Of a stretch of 64,000 bases of DNA, positions 12,936 through 24,834 are shown piece by piece. How positions within the stretch are numbered: position 1 is the first letter of the stretch; every line of letters begins with the position of its first letter. The notes under the pieces were generated by a model, which was not told the origin of the DNA, did not search any database, and worked only from the letters and a program-made list of their open reading frames with translations. Source of the DNA: Limonium bicolor (taxonomy: Eukaryota > Streptophyta > Magnoliopsida > Caryophyllales > Plumbaginaceae); the NCBI GenBank assembly GCA_023374045.1, contig CM041776.1:473421375-473485374 (forward strand), read 5' to 3'. Position numbers and translations under genes: made by a program.

Positions 12936-15900
12936 CTAACCAGACAGCATCAATCAACAAGATAGTAAAGGAGATCAGAACAAGAACAGCGAGAAAATAA
13001 CAGACAAGATAAGCAAGAAAACAAGAACATATCAGCTCATAATATATGAGGTGAAGCAGAACTCACAGGATTCCGAGCAACATAAAAAGGAAGAAACCCC
13101 TGCTTGTCCCAAAATCGAAGTAGGTCGATAGTAAGCCCATATGACACACCAAGGTAGTCAACATTTTCAGGCTTCCTTTTCCCAACATTCACCAGTAAAT
13201 GTGAAGGTTGGCTCCTAGGCTTTATCTCTTCTTCAAAAAGAGAAGCCTGTCGATACAATTGGGATATTAGACTGACAGGTGGAGACACGAAATGAGAAAA
13301 TTATAGAGTCATCAAGCAATGACCTTCAGAAGTAAGGGAATACAATAATAAACTAAAAGGATTTTATAATTGTTTTGACTTGTTGCCATTCATCACAGGG
13401 GTGGGGTGGGCTATTAAGAGAAAACTAAGCAAGCTCAATAGCAAGAGGATCACTAATATACTACAACCTCCGTCTCAAATTTACTGTTTGTTTGGGTGTA
13501 AAACGCATAACTTAGATAGTACCATAACTGAAGAGTAAAGAGTGTCTATGAAGATTGAATCGACCAAATAACCTTATTTTATATGTTAAACTGTTAACAC
13601 AAGATAATGTTCTGTAATAACAATCAATTTAGAACAGTGGAAGTATTAGATTCTAAATTACTTTCCTTGTCCTTCTTTCCAACTCATAAATATTAAGGCG
13701 ATGACACATTTAGATTACAGGAAGTAATGCACACACAGATTCTTTATATTCTTCATGCCAAATGCCAAGGTCGAAACTGATGGCAAATAAAAAAACCACT
13801 CCGCTTTTTTGAAATATATATAGCTGATTCTGATTGCAGAGAACAAAAGAAAATTGCGTACCTTTACTGCAGTATCTTCAGTAACTTTAACAGGTGACTT
13901 GTCATCTTCGAGATCATCCTCAAAGACTGAGGTCAACTCTCCTTTGTAATACCTGCAATCACCCCATAAACATATTGGATGAAAGTAGAAGACAGAATAA
14001 TCAAAGTAAAGGGCAAAAAACAAGTAGAGAAAAAAAAATTCAAAGTAGAACTTCATACATTCCGCTAAAGCACTGACGGGTTGATTAGCAAGGAACATAA
14101 CATATTGAGCAGTGAGCACCGTATTGAACTTACCATACAAGCAAGTTTAAAACCAAAAGAAAATACACCATCATTCAGGAATAGCAGACAGTTCAACCAC
14201 CCCCATGTCGCAATTTAAAAGCCCCTACTGCAACTTTCCAACTTGCACCACTAAAGTGAGCTCGGATCTGGGAATGAACCGTGTCAGGTGAATAACAAAT
14301 GCCACGCAGGTTGACAACATAGGCTAGATGGTGAAAGTTATGAAGAATTGTGAACTTTAGTTGAAACCTCATCCAAGTAACAGGTAGTGATTGTCCAGGT
14401 TTAAAAGCAGAGAATGAAAGACAAACTATGAGGCTAGGATCAAAAGTTTAAAGGTCACGGTTGTGAGAACTGCATGGCGCACCAGGGTCACATCCCATGT
14501 GGAAAAGGGAAAGGGCCAGTGTTACAAGACAAGCAGTGGTTCTCAGATGATTGAAGTGCACAAAGAAAGGGTGCAAAGTTTAGAAAGTGAAACGACATAG
14601 CTGAAGTGCTGGGGAATCAACCTTGACATATGGTAAGATTTCTTGTGCACTCTGGGCATCCCCAAATCCCAAGTAGACCAGGCGGTTGGGATGCAAGGAA
14701 CACCTAGGACATGCATTCCACAACAGTGCCGAGGGGAGAATACATTTATACATCAACACCTACACTGATGGGTCGTTTGATTCGTGCAGGGGAAATGAAA
14801 GGGGATAAGGGGGCATTTGTTTTGGGGCTATGAGGAAAGAGAATTGGATTGATTATGTGTCTTGTTGTTTGTTTAGGCATGTTATTTCTTTTTCAAGAAA
14901 GAGAAAGCGAAAGCGAATGGGATAACCCAAATTCCTATAACTTGATTCACCACTTCTTATAAAGGAATGTCCCTTTCCCCAATACTCTTGACCAATAACC
15001 GTTGGCCATTGACTGGTGACCGCTGACCTACTACCAATGACTTTTGACTTGAGGTCAACGAATGTTGATCGGTAATTAATTTCCTCTTCCCATGCTCAAA
15101 CTAACATAAAGGAAAATCAAAGGGAGTTCTATCCTATTTTATCTATTCACTTTCAAGGTTTCATTCCGCTCAAAAACACCACCACCAACGGAAAGAGAAC
15201 GCTGAATCAAGAAAGGAAATTCACGGGAAAATAAAAGAATTGCCCCCAAATTTCCCTCTTTGTTTGGGGATGGGAAAGAAATCATCAGTCAATGGAGTCT
15301 GTCGCTAGTCAACGGAGTCTGTCATCAGTCAACAAAGTAGGTCGCTGGTCAACAACATCAGTTGCTGGTCAGCGCACTGGTTGCCAAGGTTTGGAGGAAA
15401 GGGAATCTTAAACCTAGGGAGTGAATAATCAACTTAAGACGGATTACAGGAAAATGGAAACCAAAAATGAGGGAAAAGTAATCTTTGAAACAAAAAACAG
15501 CGAAGAGAATCATCTCAATTGATTCCTATTCATGATTACCTTGAAACAGACCTCCCCTAAATCCCCAAAACCCTACTGATACAAATAAGAATAAGGAGTT
15601 AATCAGCAAGAACCCTACCCATTACTCAGATCATAGACCTGCCCAGTCCACAAACACCAAGCCTTATCAAACTCACGATTCCTTTCAAACCTCTAGCCCT
15701 ATTCAAGAATCTTTCTTTCCTAGTATACCTTCCTACTCTTTCTACTGTAAACTTTTCTTTCTGAGCTACCAGGGGACACATCATACACCATTCCTCTCAC
15801 ATGATTGTTTTCGGTCCGAGTTGAAACTCATTAAGCTTTCAAAAGTACCAATCAATCTCATAAATCAAAGATAGGCAGGGCTAGAATGATGAGATTACAG

Positions 15901-18900
15901 GACTTGAAAAACGCATTTCCATGCGATCTCAACCCTGGTGCATAGCATAGTTACCTTGTCAAGAGTTCCACAGCCTTTGAGCCATATCCACACTGCATAA
16001 AGCAAGATAACATTGCAGCTCTAATCAACAAAAAACATACATACAATCACAATCAACATGGACAGAAAATCTAATGGATTCAATTGCATTTCAAACCTAC
16101 CCGCATGGCACCCGGATGGGTGGCAATTCGAACAATACGTGCACCAGATAAATCAAGAAATTTTTCATCTCCAAATTCTGTACAGAACTTCCATGGTATC
16201 TGGTCCCCATGTGGTAGGTCACCCTTACCGCTGCTTAAACTCTTACGTGCATATTCACGGGAAATCTCACCTTCAAGACATACCTAGACATTCCCATTAT
16301 TAAAAATAGCCAACAGCAGAATGCAAGGATTTAAACTTTTACAACCAACAAACGCATGAACGAAATCACACACACGAAGAGCATAGTAACAAAAGAAATT
16401 CTGCAAGTTTCCTGCTAGACTACTTCCACAACAACTGATACAGTGAGGAGACAGTGAAATCATTATGGATCCGGGTATAAAGCATTGCCTAATTGCTTTT
16501 TATTCCACCTCAGATAGCAGAACTGACTAGAGTACTAGACCAAGAAGCGCATTGGATCTAACATTTCACATTTGAAAACATCAATTATCTGGCAACTCAT
16601 TACCAAATTCCACTGATAAAAAAAGGTCAATATCTGAATCTGCAAGGCCTCTGTGACTAGAGTACTAGACCAAGAAGTGCATTGGATCTAACATTCCACA
16701 TTTGAAACCATCACATATCTGGCAACACAATATCAAAATCCACTGACAAAAAACGGTCAATATCTGAGTCTGCAAGGCCTTCATGACCGATATGAAGATG
16801 CACCTACGCTAATGATGAGAATGAATATATATGCCACCAACCTGTACAACACACAAGATATCCGGAAGATGATTTTTTGATTCATCCACAGAGCCTGCAA
16901 ATTATCATTGTCATGAAAATCAACGTAATTGCAACTAAATAGCAGATACATGAGGGTAATAAGCACGTGAAAACTTACCAAGCAGAACAAACAGTGGTGA
17001 GCTGGGGCATCAGCAAGCAGCTGCAAGTCATTTGGACTGTTCTTGTAGTGCGATGCAACATAAAGAGCCATCATCCTCTACATGATCAACATGTATAAGT
17101 TAAGTCTAACAACTATTTCATCAAATTCTTTTCATAACTTACAAGAGGGGATGTTCCAGGTCAAACACTTTTTCCGGCTCAGCCAAATCAATCATCATTT
17201 ACCTGCAAGAAGAGCTCGCTCTCCTTGTGCCTGAAAACAATGTATCTCGATTGACATGATAAAGATCACATTGGTCCAGAGAATACAACCTATTGACAAG
17301 AAAAGAGTGTTAAAACAAATTTAAAAATTTATAAAAAAAAAAAGTGAAGAAATGGGTCAATGACTTCTGACCTCCTGAGATTGGGAATAAAATCAGCAGC
17401 ATCCAGGCATAGCAACCTGTTAAGCCATAACTCAATTGGATCACCAGGTGCATATCTAATAGATTCATTCAGTTTAACCTCCTTGAATAGCCGACCTGCA
17501 TTTAGCCAACATAACATAAACAATGTGGAGGCAAGAAGACTTTTCATAAATTCAAATTCTAGTTTTCTAAAACATCAACACATACAAGGTAGGTTTACTA
17601 GCCAAAAAGTTTGGCTGTTAATTCAGCACCTTCAAGAAAGGAAAGTCTATTGAACAGTTTTACCCTTCCATTAAGCCAGCAGAACCCTTCACAAAGTTAT
17701 CTAACATTAGGAACTTCAAGTATATACAATGAGAGAACCCTAAAGGGAGCTCCCCCGCAAAAATTCTTCCTGCCAAGCCCAAAGAATTCCCACCGACACA
17801 GTGTTCACTTCACAAATCTCCTACCATAACTCAGTTCAACCACCCCCCCCCCCCCCATATGAGCTAAACTATGAGCAAGATAATCTGATTACATTTAGCT
17901 GATTAATAAGTTAGTAAGATATTTAAGCTTCACATATTTGACAATATAAGAAATATGACCCCACACATATACTACCTTCTTTCATAATTATAAGTCATTT
18001 TAGTGATAAATCTGGACTGGTCTCTATCTAGATTCATCCCTAAAACGACTTACAATTACGAACAGAGATAGTACTTGCCTATCTCAAGAAGAGTATACAT
18101 TTTACAGGAAGTAATGTAGCACATAACAGCCATAAATGCAAAGGTGTTGCTCTTATCCAACAAGAATTTCTTATCCGTTTTAGAGTATGCAAGACGGGAT
18201 AGTTAACCTTCAGTGCTCTTAGTGGTCATCTGACTTTGTTTCCTTAGCTGATCCAGAAGCTTCAGGGACAAGGAACGTCCCGTACCTTCATATCTTTGTG
18301 AACAGAACCAAAGTGTGACACAGGAAAAAACAGATACACAGTCAGCAGGCTGAACAACCCATGGAATAATTGAAACTAGAACCACAGCTGCATAGCAGAT
18401 AATCTAGCGTGTGCAATTCTGGGTATAGTAGAAATAGTGTCAAATTAGGCAGGTTGTGTACCCATTCACGGTTGAAGAATGAACACTAGATATGGGCCCA
18501 GAAGAGACTTGACAACAGGCAAAGGGAGAGCGGCAGCTTCATCAATAACAAGAAGCTCGACTTGAGAAAGTTTTTCATGCTCGTGTGGATGAATATACTG
18601 CAATCACAAACACAAGATTAAAATGAAACAAATCATTCTTTGGTGCTTCATTGCAGGACTATTGTTTGTCCCATTTCAAACCATGGATATAGTATCACAT
18701 CACTACATAAAAGAAATATAGGCCTAGTCATGGACACACATACTAAATGCAAAACCATGGTTTCTTTATTGAAAAATGAAAATGCTGCCCACTTATTTGA
18801 CACACATGTCCAGTGAACTAAAGATGCTTATGAATGTACAGGACATACTATCATCATAGCAACTAATATATATATGAATGAACAAAATGATGGATTTCTT

Positions 18901-20489
18901 TTCACACCTGAACTGTTGTCTGTGGTCCTTGTGAATGTTGATTCGGAGAGTTAAATTCTTGGAATCGTTACTAGAGCCTTTCATCACATCATAATCAGAT
19001 AGTTCCTATAAAAAATAGTAGAAAACAAAAGTAAAGATGGTTATCCGTAGTACTTCTAACTTAAACAACTTTTAAGAAGATCCTTCTGGCTGTTCCACAA
19101 GTTAATAGTAGGGTTAGTGAACTTTGTCAAACAAAAGCAATGCTAAGAAATTCACGGAGATCACCATTTCCAAGAATCACGTAGGCAAAAAAAAAAAGAC
19201 GGCAACAGAAGAAAATAGACGTATCAAAGTATCAAGAGAAACAAGAATGTGCTTTGACGGCAATACATTTCAATGGCACTTGCTCTGTGTAGGTAATACT
19301 AACTGGTAGACAAGAAGAACCAAAGTTTAGAAACAATATTTTGAAAAAGTATCACATGTGCTTGGAGAAAAAACCTAAGCTACATCCAGGTAGTTAATAT
19401 CCTTCACCTCGGACAAGGATCAGTCATGTCATGTCTGAGAGTCTTGTCATCAATCCCACAGGGTAACCTACTCCAGACTTAAGGTCTTTAAAGAACTAGG
19501 TTTCCAATTTCATATTAGTACAAACGTATTGTATAAAATGTTATTAGACTACTTAACTATGTAATGGGCCTGGGCCTTATTCTTTTATCATTTCTCTTGT
19601 ACATACTAATGAAGGGTATGTTTGTAAATTAAGCTAGTTAGCTTATTCTTTAAGCCACCTTTGCCTATAAATAAGGTTGTAATTCTCCTTGATAGGTACA
19701 CATAAATAAGAAGTATCTTCTATCTACAAACAATGCGGTTCAGGAGAGTTCTACTTTCAAAAAGAAGACTTGCTCGGTATGGTTATTATAAAAGCGAAGC
19801 TCGCCAAACCTTACCAAGATCACTCACTATAATTCATACTACAGCTATAATGGTCAAGACATTTACATTACATACCTACTGGCTACTTTCAAGCTGCATA
19901 AAGATACTAGACACCAACTCGAGCATCAAGATGAGCAGTGCCATAAGCCTGACTCTTGATATGTAAAACGATGTTTAAATAAACATAAAAATTAGAATTG
20001 TGTCCTTAAATTTACTTTTTCTACATCGCTCCCTTTATAAGAGCCGACAGAAAAGTCCCAAGTTCATATTTAAAAAAAAAGCACAAGCAACTTTGATGGA
20101 AAATTATAGCATGAATTTAGGAGAAGGAAACTATTTACCCTTTAGAACAGCTCATTAAAATGACGGCAAGAAGATAAAGTATAATTAGCAGATGAGTTCT
20201 CATAACACCACTGCCTCTCATCAAGTGCCTTCTATTGACTTTTGTGTTTTTTTCAAATTCTGCCTAGACTTGGTGATTAGACATAGAAGATAAGTTATCC
20301 ATTTATTCAATACCCCCTTGAAGTACACTTTTCAAGAAGTAATCTAAAAGTGTAACAAACACTATTGTTGTTTCTCAAGTTATGATAGTTAATAAATCAC
20401 TTTACTTTTCATAGTTAATGTAGGACAAAATGAGTAAGAAATTCAGGGAAGAATTGGCACAAACCCGTCAAGATTTAAGTCCCTTCACC

Positions 20490-20524
<35 letters not shown>

Positions 20525-23332
20525 TTAAAACCAGAACAAAAAAAAATCCAGACAAATGAGATTTCTTTTGTCAGATGTAAAAAACCAGATAATATTGAAA
20601 ACTTCTTTGTAGAAGTGATTATAGTCTTCTTTTTAAAAACTTCAGCAATGAACACGGACCTTAGTGTGCTCAGTATTATCTCATACGCATGTAACAATCT
20701 TTGAAGAAAAGCTATTGAGCATCTAAGGATGCTTACATAAGTAGGAAACCGATACTAACTGCAGAAATCAATCACAAATTAGAAGATGTATGAAAGACTA
20801 CTTTGAGAAAAAGTAGTGCAACCACTTTTAACAACAACACTAGCAATGAATTGATTACATAGACAATAACCAAGCAAGCAAAACAGTTTAATGTTCCATG
20901 AGTTTAGCAGCACCAATACAGCTTTCAGACCTGAATCAACATATTCATTGAAACACACTCATTACTTAGCAGATCCGAGAGATGAGAACTAGACACAAAC
21001 AAACATTATAACTCAATTTGACATCCTAGCAAAGACATTTTCTTACAGAAAGAACATTCATCTCTTTTTTTTCGAACAATGTGGAGAGTTGTACCTTGTA
21101 ATCAAGTGAATTCAAACCCTTCAGGACAAACTCAAAGAGAGTCTTCAAATTCTCTGGACTGGGTGCGGTGATATAGATGTTTGAAACCTGAGCAGAAAAG
21201 TAAATACATCAATCAAAGCATGTACATCTGAAAATTCAGAGAAGATGGCCTTCTTCATGGGTTTAGATTGTGTTCAGGAAAATTTGATACTAGCTGTCAT
21301 AAATCAGGTAGCAGCTTCATAAGGAGATAAATAAACTGCCAGAAATAAGCAGTCAAATTTGTGAGAAAATTAGTAGAGAGTCGGAAACCAGGTTCAAAAA
21401 GGGTCTTATAAAATTACCCTGCAGCGACAGCTCCAGCAACTGCCAAGCCAAGCACAGACTTTCCACGTCCACGAAGGCCAACAGCGCGACCGTGGTGCAA
21501 AGATTTTTATCCAAGATGGAATCAAGAAATGTGACAACTGCTTTTCCCTGTAAAAGATCTCAGAATGTTTCAATTTAAACATTAAACTTGTCCTGCTATC
21601 CAGAGAATAGGAGTTGCCATATAATTTAAACACATTCATCAAGCATAACCTGATCCAATGTACAACACTTCTTGATCAGAGGACCAACAGGCAAATCGTC
21701 ATTAAACTGCTCCTTTAAGCTTCTCATATCCTTTTCCATCTGAGAAAAACCTTCGGATCCTACAACCAACCAAGGACAAGAGGGGGGAAGGAAAGAAGAA
21801 ATAAGGACAGAACAGAAATCAGGGCCATACAACTGGACACTAGAGGATAAAAGAATGTGTAAATCATTGAAATCAGATACATGATCACAGAAAATGCATC
21901 TTAAACAAAAGTATCACGCAATGGAATAAGCACTCTTAACACAGTAATACATACACTTGAAGACAGAAGAAGCAACAAATACCTCACTAACAGGAATTGA
22001 GGTGATTGACTTAATGTGAGATGAGATTGGTAGGATATTCAATTCATCATCAATCACTGCACATGCTTTACAAGATGCAAGAGAGAGCAAGAACCGCTCA
22101 TAAAACCCGTGGTACACAACCTCAGAATGAGAAGCTGTACGGAACCTCTCATGAGCATCCTGAAGTTATGAAGAAAAGCTTCGAAATTAGGAGACAAGCG
22201 CACAAACAAAGCAGTTTCTACAAACATAAAAAGCCAGTTGGTAAGGAACAATAAGATCAATTTAATACTGAAGTGACACAATCAGACAGATAAATACCAT
22301 GACCATGGGTTGTACAACCCTCGCTAGAGATTCAGTGACTTAAGCAGCAACAAAATCATTCCACCACCGTTCAACTGTCTCTATGGTTCTAGCCAGAAGA
22401 TTAGGAGTCAAAGCCTCGAAATCCTTCAATCAGACAGAAAAGTAGGGAGCGTGAACATAGTATCAGTACACAAACAGTTAGCAAATTAAAATAGCGTTGA
22501 TTCTACATGAACAGCCATATAAAAGCGGAAAACAAAGATTCAAATAAAACACTAACCTGTAGAATACACATGGAAAAGGTGTTTCCAAGATTTGTTCGGA
22601 ATCTCTATACTTGCGGAATGTTATTCCTACACTTGTAAGAAATAGTAAGAAACGGTCAGCTTTCTCAGGGTCAAGTAGCTTGTATCCACTAGACGCTTGG
22701 TTTCCCTTAAAGCATTTTCCTTCTTGCTGCAACCAAAAATTACATGCAAAAATGTTAATAAATGAACAGAGATCATGTAAAATCTATCCTTGGTTTTAAG
22801 CAAAGTGGAAGTTTGTTATGATTATGAACAGAACAGAAAGTATTGAAAGACTAGAAGTTGCACACCGATGATAGATGAATTCTGTCAATGAACAATGGTT
22901 TGCTTAAGTCTGATCCTCTCAAAGCCTTTACAAAAATTAATTTCACATAAGTTTACACAAACCCATGATACATGCTTCCCGTTTTCTGATGAGGTGACTA
23001 AGCGATATATACAGTAAACACATTTCACTAATGGAGAAAAAAAAAGATTCCTACCTGCTGATAGCGAGCTTGTTTTTATAGCACCACAGAACTGTAGGTC
23101 TTGCCTTCACTTGGGCGGCAGAGAGAATATATGTAAATTAACAACCTGCAAGTAGAACAGAAATTACAATGAATAATGAAAGTACAACCATTAATCAAAC
23201 CATGTCGGCTGAGAAGGTAGGGATATTACCTATCATGATACTTGTCACAACCATGACGAACAAGGAACGGTGCCTAGTTTTTGCACTATTCTCAATAAGT
23301 GTTCTGATACGCTCATCCACCTTCTTTCTCAT
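11230..23332 (-). CDS. NAT10: RNA cytidine acetyltransferase (NAT10/Kre33/TmcA family), about 26 exons, interrupted by small indels
   Basis: The family acetylates cytidine (ac4C) in 18S rRNA and in tRNA-Ser/Leu, using acetyl-CoA and ATP, and acts in the nucleolus. Exons read in family order: MRKKVDERIRTLIEN at the start codon 23332, LDPEKAD, NERFLLSLASCKAC-like, KKCCTLDQ, a GRGKS P-loop near 21460, VIDEAAALPLP (Walker B) near 18545, YEGTGRSLSLKLL, the acetyltransferase part with ALYVASHYKNSPNDL, QIPWKFC and RIVRIATHPGAM, then ALAKYAIVD and a lysine-rich tail. Apart from possibly exon 12, all recognised junctions are GT-AG. Single-base shifts break the frame near 23250, 23130, 22680, 22575, 22345-22385, 21477, 18480, 17230, 16990, 12455 and 11244, and the P-loop lacks one residue. 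If the last shift is ignored the stop falls at 11230, giving a basic end typical of the family. It is either a recent pseudogene or a functional gene with sequence errors. Confidence 0.9.
14770..15560. mobile_element. MITE-like cluster in a NAT10-like intron
   Basis: The block begins near GGGTCGTTTGATTCGTGCAG and contains a second start, GGGGGCATTTGTTTTGGGGC. It also has runs of TTGACC/GGTCAA-type short repeats (for example GGTCGCTGGTCAAC) and a segment AAAATCAAAGGGAGTT shared with the element at 42148-42560. Exact ends and duplications could not be fixed. It is probably one insertion within another. Confidence 0.45.
16525..16784. repeat. 130-bp tandem duplication in a NAT10-like intron
   Basis: Two adjacent copies start with GACTAGAGTACTAGACCAAG at 16525 and 16655, and both end near CTGCAAGGCCT. 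They differ at a modest number of positions. The duplication lies between exons 15 and 16 and does not touch coding sequence. Confidence 0.85.
17843..17856. repeat. C14 homopolymer (G-run on the gene's sense strand)
   Basis: An uninterrupted run of 14 C in an intron of the minus-strand gene. It is one of three long C runs in this gene. Confidence 0.9.
18208..19005 (-). other. NAT10-like exons 9-11 (ATPase/helicase part)
   Basis: Exons are 19005-18908, 18597-18462 and 18293-18208. Exon 10 carries HPHEHEKLSQVELLVIDEAA, with the DEAA Walker B motif, then LGPYLVF. One base is missing near 18480, in the segment that normally reads LSSTVNG. Exon 11 encodes YEGTGRSLSLKLLDQL without a break. A 2.1 kb intron separates this block from exon 8 and contains a 33-base C run and a possible LTR fragment. 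Confidence 0.85.
19538..19740 (+). other. Possible solo-LTR or promoter-like fragment
   Basis: The stretch starts TGTTATTAGACTACTTAAC, has a GGGCCTGGGCC block, and carries a clear TATA-like CCTATAAATAAGG near 19672 at the spacing typical of small copia-type LTRs. No second copy, TSD or internal region is visible, so the LTR reading is a guess. It sits in the 2 kb intron between exons 8 and 9. Confidence 0.35.
20492..20524. repeat. C33 homopolymer
   Basis: 33 consecutive C in the intron between exons 8 and 9. The transcript strand would be G33, which could form quadruplex structure. The true length is uncertain because such runs are hard to sequence. Confidence 0.9.
21095..22423 (-). other. 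NAT10-like exons 4-8 (end of N-terminal domain and P-loop)
   Basis: Exons are 22423-22298, 22159-21983, 21759-21650, 21547-21418 and 21187-21095. Exon 4 (PNLLARTIETVE) holds a cluster of indels near 22300-22385. Exons 5 (FLLSLASCKAC, DDELNILPISSHIKSIT), 6 (NDDLPVGPLIKKCCTLDQ) and 8 (NIYITAPSPENLKTLFEFV) are open throughout. Exon 7 has the Walker A GRGKS followed by VLGLAVAGAVAA. Family members usually have one more residue after the serine, and a one-base loss sits just upstream near 21477. Confidence 0.85.
22557..23332 (-). other. NAT10-like exons 1-3 (N-terminal domain)
   Basis: Exons lie at 23332-23230, 23145-23055 and 22726-22557, each ending at a GT donor and, for exons 2 and 3, preceded by AG. 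They encode the conserved start MRKKVDERIRTLIEN, then RHRSLFV, a PTVLWCYKNKLAIS segment and LDPEKAD. Each exon needs at least one single-base shift to read through. The shifts fall in short runs (GG near 23250, TT near 23130, GGG near 22575). The start codon follows a 27-base leader in the same exon. Confidence 0.85.
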
Positions 23333-23752
23333 CTCGTCAGCAAGGTGGTGGAAAACTTCCTGGAACATACATATGAAGTTCAGTTAGTGTTGTCAAATGG
23401 CGACCATGGGCCGCAGTGGCACTACCGCGTTGCAGGAAATAAGCCAATGTCACAATGCCGAGGAATATGATACTAAACCATATGGTAAAGCAAACTATAC
23501 TTCCCACTCCAGCTCATATAGTCAAAGTTCGACATACTCTAAGCAACCGCTACTATCTTCTGCAGAAAGACTATAAATCGATACAAAAGTATTGCTACCA
23601 TGACACATTGGCCACCGTTCACCTTCACCTGATATTGAAGGAAAACAAATGCCGCGAACAATTATGTCCGAGCTATACCTGTCACCAACCGTTCGGTTGA
23701 GCTATTAAAGATGATGAGTATGACGTAAGTGTTGAGTGGAAGTAGCATTTAG

Positions 23753-23754
<2 letters not shown>

Positions 23755-23798
<44 letters not shown>

Positions 23799-23802
23799 AC
23801 CA
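23755..23802. repeat. C30 run followed by (CA)n
   Basis: 30 consecutive C are followed directly by about nine CA/AC repeats, in the presumed leader intron of the NAT10-like gene. Confidence 0.9.
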
Positions 23803-23883
23803 CCACAACTTATGTTTTATGAAAACAAATAGAGTCCATATCTGAGGTCGTCCTACAGTTTAGGGAATGAAAAGAAATCTCAC

Positions 23884-24060
23884 CTATTGCAACTGTAATG
23901 GAAGAATCCGAGTTAGTTCGCAGCAGCCAGAACAGGAAATTCACAGTCAGAGCGCTAGTTGTTTTTTGGAGCACCCACGAACGCAAGACTTAGGGTTGGG
24001 AAATAGAGCAGAGAAATACAAGAAGAAGGTGGCGGAAGAAGGCAAATACAAGTGCTAAAT
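23884..24060 (-). other. Probable 5' untranslated exon and promoter-proximal region of the NAT10-like gene
   Basis: A GC-richer block ends at a good donor (AATAG then GTGAGA, exon end 23884). The matching acceptor TTCCAG precedes base 23359, 27 bases upstream of the start codon. A leader intron of about 520 bp is therefore likely. The transcription start is not visible. A C30 run and a CA repeat (23755-23802) lie inside this intron. Confidence 0.5.
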
Positions 24061-24280
24061 TGATTTGTATAAGAACTATATTGTATAAGAAATATATTGT
24101 ATTTACGTAAGCAGAGGCATATGACTTCCCCTAAAATTTGAAAATTAAGAGTATGTTTTGTCCTAAATTTTTTGTGTAACTTTATTAAATTAGAAATGTG
24201 GTTATTTTATATCTTGATATAGGGTAATTCATTATTTCTTATCAATTTTATACCTAATATTTTATTATTATTGTGAAACA

Positions 24281-24745
24281 TAATACGGTTAACCCCTTGT
24301 GTTTATCATAATTATTGGTAACCACCTTGAGGTTACGGTATCTCTGACTATGAGCCCCCGAACTATAACTCCGTTATCAAAACGTTAACTACGTGCTGAC
24401 CCATGAGCTTAATCACATTATTAATGACTGTTTGGATAACAAACACTACTTAGTCAGTATTTTATTTGTCCAAAACGTCAACCCTACCTCGAAAAATGCA
24501 TCTGAATTGGGATAAGGGATGATTAGACGATGTTTGATTAAGCAGTTTTGTCGCTATATGCTGACATTTATAATGTGATTAAGCTGATGGGTCAGCATAG
24601 TTAACATTTTGATAACAGAGTTATAGTTCGGGGTCTCATAGTCAGAGATAACCGTAACCTCAAGGTGGTTCCAATAATTATCATATACACAAGGGGGTTA
24701 GCAGTATTATGCCCAATCCTCGAGGGGTTCCGAGTAATTTACTCT
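24281..24745. mobile_element. Mutator-like MITE, copy 2, left end truncated
   Basis: The right end, GGGGTTCCGAGTAATTTACTC, and the internal inverted arms (CCACCTTGAGGTTACGG and its complement) match the copies at 5313 and 24835. The left arm starts inside the family at CATAATACGGTTAACC, so roughly the outer 30 bases are missing. It lies just upstream of the NAT10-like gene. Confidence 0.7.
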
Positions 24746-24834
24746 ATATCTTATATCAAAATTCGCTACTTTCATTACTTAAAATTTAATAGTATAATTA
24801 ATATACTCTTATAAAATTTGATAAATAACTTTTA

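Larger units (their letters stand above)
13067..17495 (-). other. NAT10-like exons 12-19 (GNAT acetyltransferase region)
   Basis: Exons are 17495-17372, 17289-17203, 17077-16979, 16894-16842, 16283-16101, 15992-15955 (only 38 bases), 13952-13862 and 13246-13067. They encode ESIRYAPGDPIELWLN, RDTLFS, MALYVASHYKNSPNDLQLL, DESKNHLPDILCVVQ, the acetyl-CoA-binding neighbourhood GDQIPWKFC to RIVRIATHPGAM and GYGSKAVELLTR, then LGVSYGLTIDLLRFWDKQGF. Exons 15 to 19 have no frameshift. The 2.0 kb intron between 15955 and 13952 contains a MITE-like cluster, and the intron after 16842 contains a 130-bp tandem duplication. Confidence 0.85.

Noticed and set aside
16058..16303. Plus-strand open frames of 81 and 67 codons
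   Set aside because: They lie opposite exon 16 of the NAT10-like gene, whose minus-strand reading is strongly conserved.
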